Source: CAVSWN01 sp046728115
Lineage (GTDB): Bacteria; Acidobacteriota; Vicinamibacteria; Vicinamibacterales; CAVVIG01
Assembly: GCA_046728115.1 (NCBI GenBank)
Contig: JBKPDW010000605.1
Span: 1-8,367 of the forward strand
DNA length: 8,367 nucleotides
Direction of reading: 5' to 3'
Both the position numbers and the translations under genes were made by a program. Below the pieces are notes generated by a model. That model worked only from the letters and a program-made list of their open reading frames with translations, had not been told where the DNA came from and did no database searches. Positions 1 to 6,360 of this stretch are shown here, piece after piece. Each line of letters begins with the position of its first letter. Positions within the stretch are counted from its first letter, which is position 1.

Positions 1-997
1 CACCCAGGGTGTCTGGCTCGATCTCCTTCTTCACGCGCAGCTTCGGCCCGAATCGTATGGCCTCGATATCGAGATACTCGTCGACAGACTCCAGCTCTTC
101 GCGCAGCGTGACGAAGTGCTGGTGGCTGCGGAGCAGTCGCCGCAAGAGTGCCGAGAGCTTGATGATGAGCGTGCGCGCCGTGTCCGGCTGCGAGCGGATC
201 AACGAGGAGATGGATGTCAGCGTGTTGAAGAGGAAATGCGGGTTGATCTGACTCGCGAGCGCCTCGATCTTCGCCGCCAGCAGGAGCTTCTCCTGCTCCT
301 GCAATCGATGTTCGATGCGGGCGTTGTTCCAGATTTTGATCGGCGTGGCGACCGACAGCACGGTTGCGAGCAGGACGACGACGAGCAACCACCACGAACT
401 GGGGGGCGCCCCATGCAGGAAAAAGAGCCGGTGATGCTCCGCCCACCGCATGCCGAGGCCCTGTCGGAGGAGCTCGAGACCGATCGGCGCCAGCAGCAGG
501 ACGACCTGCCAATCCACCTGCAGCGTTCGTAGCATCTGCCAGGCACGACGGTGCAGCGTGGTGAAGACGAACGGCGAGAAGTGCCAGATGGCTTCTTTCG
601 GGCACAGCTCGCGAAGGCCGCCGCCGGCGAAGCCGCAGCCGACCGCGAAGGGGAGCGCAATCCATTCGCCGTTCCCGAGCGGCGGCAACCCGACCATGGC
701 GCCGACGACTGCACCCGCGTACGGACCCGCGATGAGGCCGGCCACGAAGGAGCCCTCGAGCGTCAAATCGGCCGCGTTGTAGTGGAGCAGAAGGCGGGCA
801 ACGACTCCGGCGGTGAGAGGGATGCCGAACCCAAGCGCAAACGTCAGGCGATCGGGCCAGGCGCGCCGCTCGAAAATCAGGATGTGCCGGAACCGCCGGT
901 ACCGCACCAGCATCGTGGCCAGGGCGGCCATCACTGCCAGCTTCACGACGAGCGTCGTCAGGAGCACCTGCTCGACCGATATTTGCGGCTCCGGCAT
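1..997 (-). CDS. LytS-type membrane sensor histidine kinase, C-terminus cut by the window edge
   Basis: Translating the minus strand from the ATG at 997-995 gives 332 residues with no stop before the left edge. The N-terminal half is hydrophobic, with probable membrane segments near residues 11-31, 52-72, 83-105, 112-127, 164-182 and 201-220. The stretch around residues 77-108 (ADLTLEGSFVAGLIAGPYAG and following) resembles the 5TM sensor domain of LytS-type kinases. A charged helix (about 224-248) leads to QINPHFLFNTL, the phosphoacceptor motif of the His_kinase (PF06580) family, with H254 as the expected phosphorylated residue. The conserved dimerisation segment follows to residue 332. The ATP-binding HATPase domain lies outside the window. 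An in-frame TAA 18 bp upstream of the ATG leaves this as the natural start; no clear Shine-Dalgarno is seen. Family knowledge: such kinases normally phosphorylate a LytTR response regulator, often the next gene downstream, here off the left edge. Family call firm; signal sensed unknown. Confidence 0.92.
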   Translation of the reverse strand, partial: MPEPQISVEQVLLTTLVVKLAVMAALATMLVRYRRFRHILIFERRAWPDRLTFALGFGIPLTAGVVARLLLHYNAADLTLEGSFVAGLIAGPYAGAVVGAMVGLPPLGNGEWIALPFAVGCGFAGGGLRELCPKEAIWHFSPFVFTTLHRRAWQMLRTLQVDWQVVLLLAPIGLELLRQGLGMRWAEHHRLFFLHGAPPSSWWLLVVVLLATVLSVATPIKIWNNARIEHRLQEQEKLLLAAKIEALASQINPHFLFNTLTSISSLIRSQPDTARTLIIKLSALLRRLLRSHQHFVTLREELESVDEYLDIEAIRFGPKLRVKKEIEPDTLG

Positions 998-1000
998 CGA

Positions 1001-1030
1001 TTTACATTGATCTTATCGGCCGGGTAAACT
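1001..1030 (+). promoter_or_regulatory. Possible sigma-70-like promoter for nuoI in the divergent gap
   Basis: TTTACA (1001-1006, 5/6 match to the -35 consensus) and TAAACT (1025-1030, 4/6 match to the -10 consensus) are separated by 18 bp in the 41-bp gap between the two divergent genes. The -10 ends only 8 bp before the nuoI ATG, so a transcript from it would be leaderless or nearly so. GAGAG at 1031-1035 is the only purine-rich tract and is too close to the ATG for a normal ribosome-binding site. Such matches arise by chance, so this is a weak call. Confidence 0.22.
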
Positions 1031-1038
1031 GAGAGCAA

Positions 1039-1485
1039 ATGGCTGTGATTCGCCCGTTTCTCGTCGGGTTTGCAACGACCTTCAAGCATCTGTTCCGAAA
1101 GCCAATCACGGTCAACTATCCCGACGAAAAGTTTCCGATGTTCCCGAAGTTTCGCGGCAAGCAGGTGTTGATGCGCGACGAGCACGGGCTCGAGAAGTGC
1201 GTCGCGTGCGGCCTGTGTTCGGTCGCATGTCCGGCGGATGCCATCTACCTGGAGGCCGCCGAAAACGACGGCACGGTTCAGGCGGGTCCGCGCTACGCCT
1301 CGGTCTACCAGATTCACAAGACGCGCTGCATCTTCTGCGGCTACTGCGAGGAAGCCTGTCCCGTCGGCGCGATCTTCATGGGCAAAGACTACGAGCTGGC
1401 CGTGTACAGCAAAGATGATTTCGTGTGGGACAAGGCTGACTTGCTCGTCCCAGCCGCGACCGGGGCTGGCGGGACTGGCACATAG
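1039..1485 (+). CDS. nuoI: NADH-quinone oxidoreductase subunit I (NuoI), 2x[4Fe-4S] protein
   Basis: This 148-residue protein is the ferredoxin-like subunit of respiratory complex I, which carries electrons through clusters N6a and N6b toward quinone on the cytoplasmic arm. Two CxxCxxCxxxCP motifs are visible: C54, C57, C60, C64 (CVACGLCSVACP) and C97, C100, C103, C107 (CIFCGYCEEACP). All eight cluster cysteines are present. The N-terminus (FATTFKHLFRKPITVNYP) and the segment between the motifs (RYASVYQIHKTRC) are typical of NuoI and argue against a generic ferredoxin. It is somewhat shorter than the E. coli protein (180 aa) and ends in a low-complexity AATGAGGTGT tail. No other nuo gene is visible: it is flanked by a divergent kinase and a phosphoesterase, so it is separate from any nuo operon in this window. 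The TAG stop overlaps the first unit of a tandem repeat. It may be the main NuoI or a second copy. Confidence 0.93.
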   Translation: MAVIRPFLVGFATTFKHLFRKPITVNYPDEKFPMFPKFRGKQVLMRDEHGLEKCVACGLCSVACPADAIYLEAAENDGTVQAGPRYASVYQIHKTRCIFCGYCEEACPVGAIFMGKDYELAVYSKDDFVWDKADLLVPAATGAGGTGT

Positions 1486-1552
1486 GGATTGGGGATTGGG
1501 GATTAGCTCGAAGCAAGACCTGCTCAATGCCCCGGTTAGCCAATCCCCAATC
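1485..1552. repeat. GGGATTG heptad repeat with a 13-bp inverted copy
   Basis: Three heptads lie in tandem at 1485-1491, 1492-1498 and 1499-1505 (GGGATTG, GGGATTG, GGGATTA). A perfect 13-bp inverted copy follows: GATTGGGGATTGG at 1487-1499 is matched on the opposite strand at 1540-1552, with 40 nt between the arms. TTAGC also recurs directly at 1503-1507 and 1536-1540. The element fills most of the 90-bp gap between nuoI and the phosphoesterase. RNA could fold into a long-loop hairpin, but there is no U-tract, so a classical intrinsic terminator is not supported. It resembles dispersed intergenic repeats I associate with Acidobacteriota; whether it is a mobile REP-like unit, an RNA element or a neutral tandem repeat cannot be told from one window. 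Confidence 0.75.
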
Positions 1553-1575
1553 TCCAAGCCTCAGGCCCCACGACG

Positions 1576-2271
1576 ATGCGCATAGGCGCCCTCGGCGACA
1601 TTCACGGCGCCTTCGACGCGGTTCAAGCCATCATGCGACGACACGCCGAGGTGCTGGTATGGGTATGCGTCGGGGATGTGGCGAGCAACACCGGCGACTA
1701 CTTCACGCCCGCCACGCACCTGTATTTCATCAAGGGGAACAACGAGGATTTCGACGTGATTGCGGCTGCCGCGGCGGGCGTTCCCCCGGCGCCGACGCTG
1801 CACTATCTGACGAACGGCACCCTGCACGTCGTGGGACCGTGGCGCGTGGCGGCGCTCGGCGGCACGTTCGCGCCGAGCTGGTATGACACGCCCGCGACGG
1901 CACTGCCGCGATCGAAGGGCCGGAAATCTTCGGCGGCGTCACTGAAGCTCGGCAAGAGTCGTGACGACAAGCGCCGTCACTTCGTCCGCGACGAGGTCGT
2001 CGCCTGCAAGGCGCTGGCGAACATCGATTTGTTCATGACCCATGAAGCGCCGCGTCCGTTCTACCCGGCCGGTCGCCGCATCGATGCGGGCAAGACGGTG
2101 TTGAACGACGTGCTCGCCTCGATGAAGCCGCGGCTGCATCTGTTCGGTCATCATCACGAATTCACCGACTCGATGCGGCACGGGGTCCGGTCGATCGGGC
2201 TCGACGTCGTGACGAAGTCGTACCTGATGATTGATGCGGAGACGTTCAAGGCGGAGAGGCTGGATACATGA
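1576..2271 (+). CDS. Calcineurin-like metallophosphoesterase
   Basis: The 231-residue protein carries the ordered motifs of the dinuclear-metal calcineurin-like phosphoesterase fold: GDIHG (D8, H10), GD (G33, D34), GNNED (N55), THEAP (H156) and GHHHE (H192, H194). These supply the usual metal ligands. Substrate is unknown: the family covers protein phosphatases, nucleases, cyclic-nucleotide phosphodiesterases and lariat-debranching enzymes. The signature GNH[ED] reads G54-N55-N56-E57, so the histidine that normally helps protonate the leaving group is asparagine. A basic loop (about residues 111-135, rich in K and R) could favour a nucleic-acid or other anionic substrate, which is inference only. 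No signal peptide or membrane segment is seen, so it is probably cytoplasmic. The ATG at 1576 puts the first motif at residue 7, as usual in the family; no Shine-Dalgarno is visible. It sits 90 bp after nuoI and 33 bp before the fusion gene. Confidence 0.88.
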   Translation: MRIGALGDIHGAFDAVQAIMRRHAEVLVWVCVGDVASNTGDYFTPATHLYFIKGNNEDFDVIAAAAAGVPPAPTLHYLTNGTLHVVGPWRVAALGGTFAPSWYDTPATALPRSKGRKSSAASLKLGKSRDDKRRHFVRDEVVACKALANIDLFMTHEAPRPFYPAGRRIDAGKTVLNDVLASMKPRLHLFGHHHEFTDSMRHGVRSIGLDVVTKSYLMIDAETFKAERLDT

Positions 2272-2277
2272 GATTGA

Positions 2278-2301
2278 GTAATCGGGTAATCTGGTAACCG
2301 G
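2278..2301 (+). repeat. Tandem octad repeat GTAATCGG x3
   Basis: Three 8-bp units run without interruption: GTAATCGG (2278-2285), GTAATCTG (2286-2293) and GTAACCGG (2294-2301). The array fills most of the 33-bp gap between the phosphoesterase stop (2271) and the TTG start of the next gene (2305), so it occupies the place where a ribosome-binding site would be. The GTAATC and GGGATT repeats in this window are similar in style but not identical in sequence or period. Confidence 0.75.
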
Positions 2302-2304
2302 GCA

Positions 2305-4152
2305 TTGAAACCGTTTCTCGAAACCCTCGACGAGCGTGTGCTGGTCTGCGACGGCGCGATGGGCACGATGCTGTACGCGAAGGGCATCTTCATCAACAAG
2401 AGTTTCGATGCGCTGAACGTCACGCAACCTGATCTCGTGGCGGAAGTTCACCAGGAGTACGTGCGGGCGGGCGCGGACATCATCGAGACCAACACGTTTG
2501 GTGCGAACCGCATCAAGCTCGCGTCCTTCGGACTCGCAGACAAGCTTCACGCCATCAACGCCCAGGGCGCGAAGATCGCGCGCCATGCCGCGCGCGAAAC
2601 CACGTACGTGGCCGGCGCCATCGGCCCGCTCGGCATCCGCATCGAGCCGTGGGGCAAAACCGGTGTGGACGAGGCGCGCGAGTACTTTCGCGAGCAGGCC
2701 GCGGCGCTCGTCGAGGGCGGCGTCGATCTGGTCGTGCTCGAGACATTCCGGGATCTGAACGAAATCAGCGCAGCGATCGACGGCGTGCGGGAGGTGTGCG
2801 ATCTGCCCATCGTGGCGCAGATGACAACCGAAGAGGACGGTAACACCCTCGACGGGACGCCGCCGGAGCGCTTTGCGCCCGAGCTCGAACGCCGCGGAGC
2901 CACCGTGATCGGCGTCAACTGTGCCGTCGGCCCCGCTCCGATGCTGGACACGATCGAGCGCATGGCCGCGGTCACGACGCTCAAGTTGTCGGCGCAGCCG
3001 AACGCCGGCAAGCCCCGGGACGTGGAAGGCCGCAACATCTACCTGTGTTCGCCGGAGTACATGGCGTCCTATGCGCGGCGCTTCATTCTCCACCGCGTGC
3101 GCATCGTGGGCGGCTGCTGCGGCACGACGCCCGAGCACGTGCGGCAGATCAAGGCGGCCGTCCGGAGCCTGGCGCCTGCGGTGGTCCGGTCGACGAACGA
3201 TGAGCCGGCACGGTCGGCCGCTCACGTTCAGCCGGCGTTGTCGTCGCCGCCGGTCGCGCGCGAGCACAAGTCACGTCTGGCGCACGCGATGTCGCACGGC
3301 ACGTTCGTGACTGCAGTGGAGCTGCTGCCGCCGCGCGGATTCCAGACCGATCACGTGATCGCGCGCGCGCGGCGGTTGAAGGCCCGCGGCGTCGATGTCA
3401 TCAGCATTCCAGACGGCCAGCGTGCCGGCGCGCGTATCAGTGCGCTGGCGCTCGCCGTGCTGGTCGAGCAGCAGGCGGGTATCGAAACGGTCCTGCACTA
3501 CTCCTGTCGCGATCGCAATCTGATTGGGATCCAATCGGACCTGCTCGGCGCGCACGCGATCGGCTTGAGGAATCTGATGCTGATCACCGGCGACCCGGGA
3601 CGAGTCGGCGATTATCCCGACGCGACGGCGGTGTTCGACGTCGACTCGATCGGGCTGACCAACGTGGTCTCACGCTTGAATCACGGCTGCGATGTGGGTG
3701 GACAGGCGATTGGCGCGCCAACCGCCTTCCATATCGGCGTGTCGATCAACCCGGCGGCGCATAATCTCGACGACGAGCTGCGGCGTTTCCATTACAAGGT
3801 CGAGGCGGGCGCTGAGTTCGTCGTGACGCGGCCCGTGTTCGACGTGCGCGCGTTCGAAGGCCTGCTCAGACGCATCGAAGATGCGCGCCTTCCCGTAATT
3901 GCCGGGGTGTTGCCCTTCGAGAGCGTTCGGAACGCCGAGTTCATGGCGAATGAGGTGCCGGGCGTCCATGTACCGGAACCGTTGCTGGATCAGATGCGCC
4001 GCTCGGACGGTCCACAGGCTGCCGCGGATGAGGGAATCGCGATTGCACGTCGGATTGTGGCGGACCTGCGCCGCGCCGTGCAGGGCATCCAGGTGTCGAC
4101 GCCATCAGGGGACATCGAGACGGCATGTGCAGTCCTCGATGGACTTGACTGA
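2305..4152 (+). CDS. yitJ: Bifunctional homocysteine S-methyltransferase / methylenetetrahydrofolate reductase (YitJ type)
   Basis: The 615-residue protein joins two folate/methionine enzymes and matches the roughly 612-aa length of Bacillus YitJ. Residues about 1-290 form a homocysteine S-methyltransferase domain: DGAMGT (16-21), ETNTFGAN (61-68), and the zinc ligands C206 (GVNC) and C271/C272 (GGCCGT). A low-complexity linker (about 290-322) follows. Residues about 325-600 form a MetF-like flavin reductase: VELLPPRGF with E339 as probable acid residue, HYSCRDRN (398-405), LITGDPG (426-432) and AGVLPFES. By family knowledge, the second domain reduces 5,10-methylene-THF to 5-methyl-THF and the first methylates homocysteine to methionine. 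The folate-binding, cobalamin and reactivation modules of MetH are absent, so the true methyl donor is uncertain. The start is TTG: an in-frame TAA lies just upstream and the first residues (FLETLDERVLVCDGAMGT) fit the family N-terminus. No Shine-Dalgarno is visible. A PmtA-like SAM user follows after 27 bp. Confidence 0.93.
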   Translation: MKPFLETLDERVLVCDGAMGTMLYAKGIFINKSFDALNVTQPDLVAEVHQEYVRAGADIIETNTFGANRIKLASFGLADKLHAINAQGAKIARHAARETTYVAGAIGPLGIRIEPWGKTGVDEAREYFREQAAALVEGGVDLVVLETFRDLNEISAAIDGVREVCDLPIVAQMTTEEDGNTLDGTPPERFAPELERRGATVIGVNCAVGPAPMLDTIERMAAVTTLKLSAQPNAGKPRDVEGRNIYLCSPEYMASYARRFILHRVRIVGGCCGTTPEHVRQIKAAVRSLAPAVVRSTNDEPARSAAHVQPALSSPPVAREHKSRLAHAMSHGTFVTAVELLPPRGFQTDHVIARARRLKARGVDVISIPDGQRAGARISALALAVLVEQQAGIETVLHYSCRDRNLIGIQSDLLGAHAIGLRNLMLITGDPGRVGDYPDATAVFDVDSIGLTNVVSRLNHGCDVGGQAIGAPTAFHIGVSINPAAHNLDDELRRFHYKVEAGAEFVVTRPVFDVRAFEGLLRRIEDARLPVIAGVLPFESVRNAEFMANEVPGVHVPEPLLDQMRRSDGPQAAADEGIAIARRIVADLRRAVQGIQVSTPSGDIETACAVLDGLD

Positions 4153-4179
4153 GCGACCAGATGTATAGTCGCGGGACTC

Positions 4180-4881
4180 ATGGCCTTGTTTGAGCCGCCT
4201 CCGACGGCCGAGACCGAAGAGATTCTGGGATCGGACGCCGCGAGCCGCGCGCTGTCCGTCACGGTCGTTGACAACGACTTTCTCTCCCGGGTCTACGCCA
4301 ACCTCTCTTCCGTCTACGATTTCACGTTCGGTCCCGCGCTCCATCCCGGGCGCGTCGATGCCATCGAACGCATGGGCATCAAGCCCGGCGACCGCGTGCT
4401 CGAGGTGGGCGTCGGCACGGGCATCAACGCGGCGCTGTATCCCCGCGACTGCACCGTCACCGGGGTGGATCTGTCGGCCAGGATGCTCGCGAAGGCGCGT
4501 ACTCGAATCGCCCGGAAGGGTGTTCGGAACGTGCGGCTGATGGAGATGGACGCCGCGAACCTGAAGTTCGCGGATGACACGTTCGAGTTCGTCTATGCGC
4601 CTTATGTAATCAGCGTGGTGCCGGATCCGGTCAGCGTCACGCGCGAAATGCGCCGCGTCTGCAGACCCGGCGGACGGATTGTCATCTTGAATCACTTCCG
4701 GAGCGGAAACGCAGTCGGCGCCTGGATGGAGCGCATCATCGCGCCTGCCGCGAAATATCTTGGGTTCAAGTCCGATCTGGATCTGCCGGCGTTTCTCGTG
4801 CAGGCCGAGCTGAAACCGATCTCGATCGAGAAGGTGAACGTCCCGCGGATCTGGTCGCTGGTCACCTGCATCAAAGAATAA
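4180..4881 (+). CDS. pmtA: SAM-dependent methyltransferase, probably phosphatidylethanolamine N-methyltransferase (PmtA-like)
   Basis: This 233-residue class I methyltransferase has motif I VLEVGVGTG at 73-81, the acidic motif II residue D97 (GVDLS), D124 (EMDAANL) for adenine-ring contact, and the post-motif REMRRVCRPGGRIVILNHF. The combination of YDFTFGPALHPGR (46-58), YAPYVISVVPDP (139-150), GFKSDLDLPAFL and a WSLVTC ending is what I recall for Rhodobacter-type PmtA. That enzyme methylates phosphatidylethanolamine stepwise to phosphatidylcholine at the membrane surface, using SAM. A ubiquinone/menaquinone-type methyltransferase is the main alternative but fits the C-terminus less well. No membrane segment is present, consistent with a soluble, peripherally bound enzyme. 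ATG at 4180 follows the methionine-cycle fusion gene by 27 bp; no clear Shine-Dalgarno is seen. TATAGT at 4161-4166 could be a chance -10 element. Confidence 0.82.
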   Translation: MALFEPPPTAETEEILGSDAASRALSVTVVDNDFLSRVYANLSSVYDFTFGPALHPGRVDAIERMGIKPGDRVLEVGVGTGINAALYPRDCTVTGVDLSARMLAKARTRIARKGVRNVRLMEMDAANLKFADDTFEFVYAPYVISVVPDPVSVTREMRRVCRPGGRIVILNHFRSGNAVGAWMERIIAPAAKYLGFKSDLDLPAFLVQAELKPISIEKVNVPRIWSLVTCIKE

Positions 4882-4885
4882 AGAA

Positions 4886-4898
4886 TAGGGATTCGGGG
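4886..4898 (+). repeat. Degenerate single copy of the GGGATT intergenic repeat
   Basis: TAGGGATTCGGGG begins five bases after the PmtA-like stop codon. Its first eight bases (TAGGGATT) are identical to the start of the heptad array after nuoI (1483-1490). Only one clear unit is present, so by itself this would be unremarkable; the shared location directly after a stop codon is why it is listed. Confidence 0.4.
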
Positions 4899-4929
4899 TC
4901 TCGTCACCAATTCGCGCGCCGCGCGGACC

Positions 4930-5004
4930 TCGACTGACGCGCCACCCAGGATCGGCGTCGTCGCGAACTGGCTCGAGGAGCTCAAGGCGCGGCGGCTGCC
5001 CTGA
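4930..5004 (+). pseudogene. Possible C-terminal remnant of a lost gene
   Basis: One plus-strand frame in the 156-bp convergent gap reads PPRIGVVANWLEELKARRLP and then TGA at 5002-5004. The pattern of a hydrophobic strand followed by NW-x-EELK-x-R-x-P resembles the last residues of the beta-propeller (PD40/WD40-like) kinases and secreted proteins that are common in Acidobacteriota, as far as I recall. The frame has no usable start and reaches a stop at 4879-4881, so only a scrap remains. It could also be chance, since short GC-rich frames often stay open. The rest of the gap (4882-5037) holds the degenerate repeat at 4886-4898 and a perfect palindrome AGGGATCCCT at 5016-5025. I see no convincing intrinsic terminator between the converging genes. 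Confidence 0.3.
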
Positions 5005-5037
5005 GAGCAGGCATCAGGGATCCCTCGTCCGAAAACC

Positions 5038-6354
5038 CTACCCGTTGCCCCGTCCGAACGGCTCCTCAATCGAAGGACTCTGCGGCGTGAACAGCTCCGC
5101 ACCGTTCTCCGTGACGTGCATGTCGTCCTCGAGCCGGACGCCGAACTCGCCGCGAATGTAAATCCCGGGTTCGTCGCTGAAGACCATTCCCGGCTTCATC
5201 GTCAGCGCTTTCTCCCAGCCGAACATGTTGTTCTTCACGAGGTACGGCCACTCGTGCCCATCCATGCCCATGCCGTGGCCGACGCGATGCGAGAAGTACT
5301 TGAAGCCCGGACCGTAACCGTTGTCGACGACCACCTTCCGCGCCGCGGCGTCGATCGATTCGAGCGGGACGCCCGGCCGCGCGGACTTGAGCGCCGCTGT
5401 CTGCGCCTGGTGGACGATGTCGAAGACCTTCTTCATCTTGTCGGCCGCCTTGCCGAGGACGAACGTCCGCGTGATGTCCGACTGATACCCTTCGACCGTG
5501 CACCCGTCGTCGATCATGATGATCGTGCCCTCGCGGATCGTCTGCGGCGTGATCGATCCGTGCGGCAGCGCGGTGTATTCGCCGACCTGCACGCTCGCAA
5601 ATCCGGGGAACCCGAGGCGTCCGTACGCGGCGCCGACGAGACCGCTGACCGTGTTCTGCGTCATGCCGGGCTGCAGCGCTTTGAAGACCGCGTCGTAGCA
5701 TTTCAGCGTCGCTTCGCTGGCGAGGCGCATCAGCTCGAGCTCGTGCGCATCCTTGATCATGCGGCAGCCTGCCGTGATCGGCGTCGCGCTCGTGACGTGG
5801 AGTGCCGGCGCGGCGTTCGCGACGCTGTCCGCGAACACGAACTTCGCCGTTTCCTCGATGCCAAGCCGTCCCGTAGCGATGCCGCGATCCTTCAGCCCCT
5901 GCGCAACACGTTCGAACGGGCTTTCGTCTTCCTGCCAGATCGCGACGTCCGTGTGCTCCATCGGACCGCCGGCCAGCTGCTCGCGCGTCCGGTCTTCTTC
6001 GAAGGCCGGCGTGACGATGTATGGATTGCCAGCCTTCGGGATGATGGCCGCCGTCAGCCGCTCGCTGTTGCCCCAGCGAATACCGGTGAAGTAGGTGAGC
6101 GATGTACCGCCGGCGAGGATGATGGCGTCGATCTTCTGTTCCGCCATCAGCGTGCGCGCGCGTTCGAGACGCGTCCGGCGCTCATCGGCCGTTATCGGCT
6201 TCGCGCGGTCGCGCATCGAGGTGAGCGCGGCGATGCTCGGGGGGAGCGGTCCGGTGAGTTCCGAGCCGCCCCGGCCGCGCTGCGCCGACACCCGCGCGAC
6301 AGACAAACCCGCCGCGGCGCCGGTGACCGTCAAGAACGTTCGTCGAGACAACAT
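5038..6354 (-). CDS. Tat-exported M24 family metallopeptidase (Xaa-Pro aminopeptidase-like)
   Basis: The protein has 438 residues from the ATG at 6354. A twin-arginine signal, MLSRRTFLTVTGAAAGLSVA, with a likely cut after VSA (24/25), predicts export of the folded, metal-loaded enzyme. Residues about 55-200 form a creatinase-type N-terminal domain and about 205-425 the pita-bread catalytic domain. The five metal ligands are present: D282 (IDDG), D293 (SDITRTF), H360 (VGHGMG), E395 (DEPGIY) and E409 (RLEDDM), plus the conserved H265 (LPHGS). Family members remove N-terminal residues before proline, or are dipeptidases or creatinases; the exact substrate is not readable here. A GTG at 6369 would add five residues, but the AAGGAG site six bases before the ATG overlaps that extension, so 6354 is preferred. 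It follows lon on the same strand after 66 bp; the two proteins probably act in different compartments. Confidence 0.91.
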   Translation of the reverse strand: MLSRRTFLTVTGAAAGLSVARVSAQRGRGGSELTGPLPPSIAALTSMRDRAKPITADERRTRLERARTLMAEQKIDAIILAGGTSLTYFTGIRWGNSERLTAAIIPKAGNPYIVTPAFEEDRTREQLAGGPMEHTDVAIWQEDESPFERVAQGLKDRGIATGRLGIEETAKFVFADSVANAAPALHVTSATPITAGCRMIKDAHELELMRLASEATLKCYDAVFKALQPGMTQNTVSGLVGAAYGRLGFPGFASVQVGEYTALPHGSITPQTIREGTIIMIDDGCTVEGYQSDITRTFVLGKAADKMKKVFDIVHQAQTAALKSARPGVPLESIDAAARKVVVDNGYGPGFKYFSHRVGHGMGMDGHEWPYLVKNNMFGWEKALTMKPGMVFSDEPGIYIRGEFGVRLEDDMHVTENGAELFTPQSPSIEEPFGRGNG

Positions 6355-6360
6355 TGGCAA

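Noticed and set aside
217..714. Minus-strand frame of 165 codons inside the kinase region
   Set aside because: It is out of frame with the kinase frame that contains QINPHFLFN and membrane helices, and its translation is mostly S, R and C.
1485..1552. CRISPR array or intrinsic terminator at the heptad repeat
   Set aside because: Units are only 7 bp and contiguous without spacers, and the long-loop inverted repeat lacks a U-tract.
1939..3267. Long open minus-strand frame (442 codons) opposite the phosphoesterase and fusion genes
   Set aside because: It is antisense to two well-supported genes with clear motifs, is rich in R, H, D and A as expected for shadow frames in GC-rich DNA, and shows no recognisable domain.
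5016..5025. Perfect palindrome AGGGATCCCT as a terminator or operator
   Set aside because: It has no loop and no U-tract, and a single 10-bp palindrome in a 156-bp gap is not enough to call a site.
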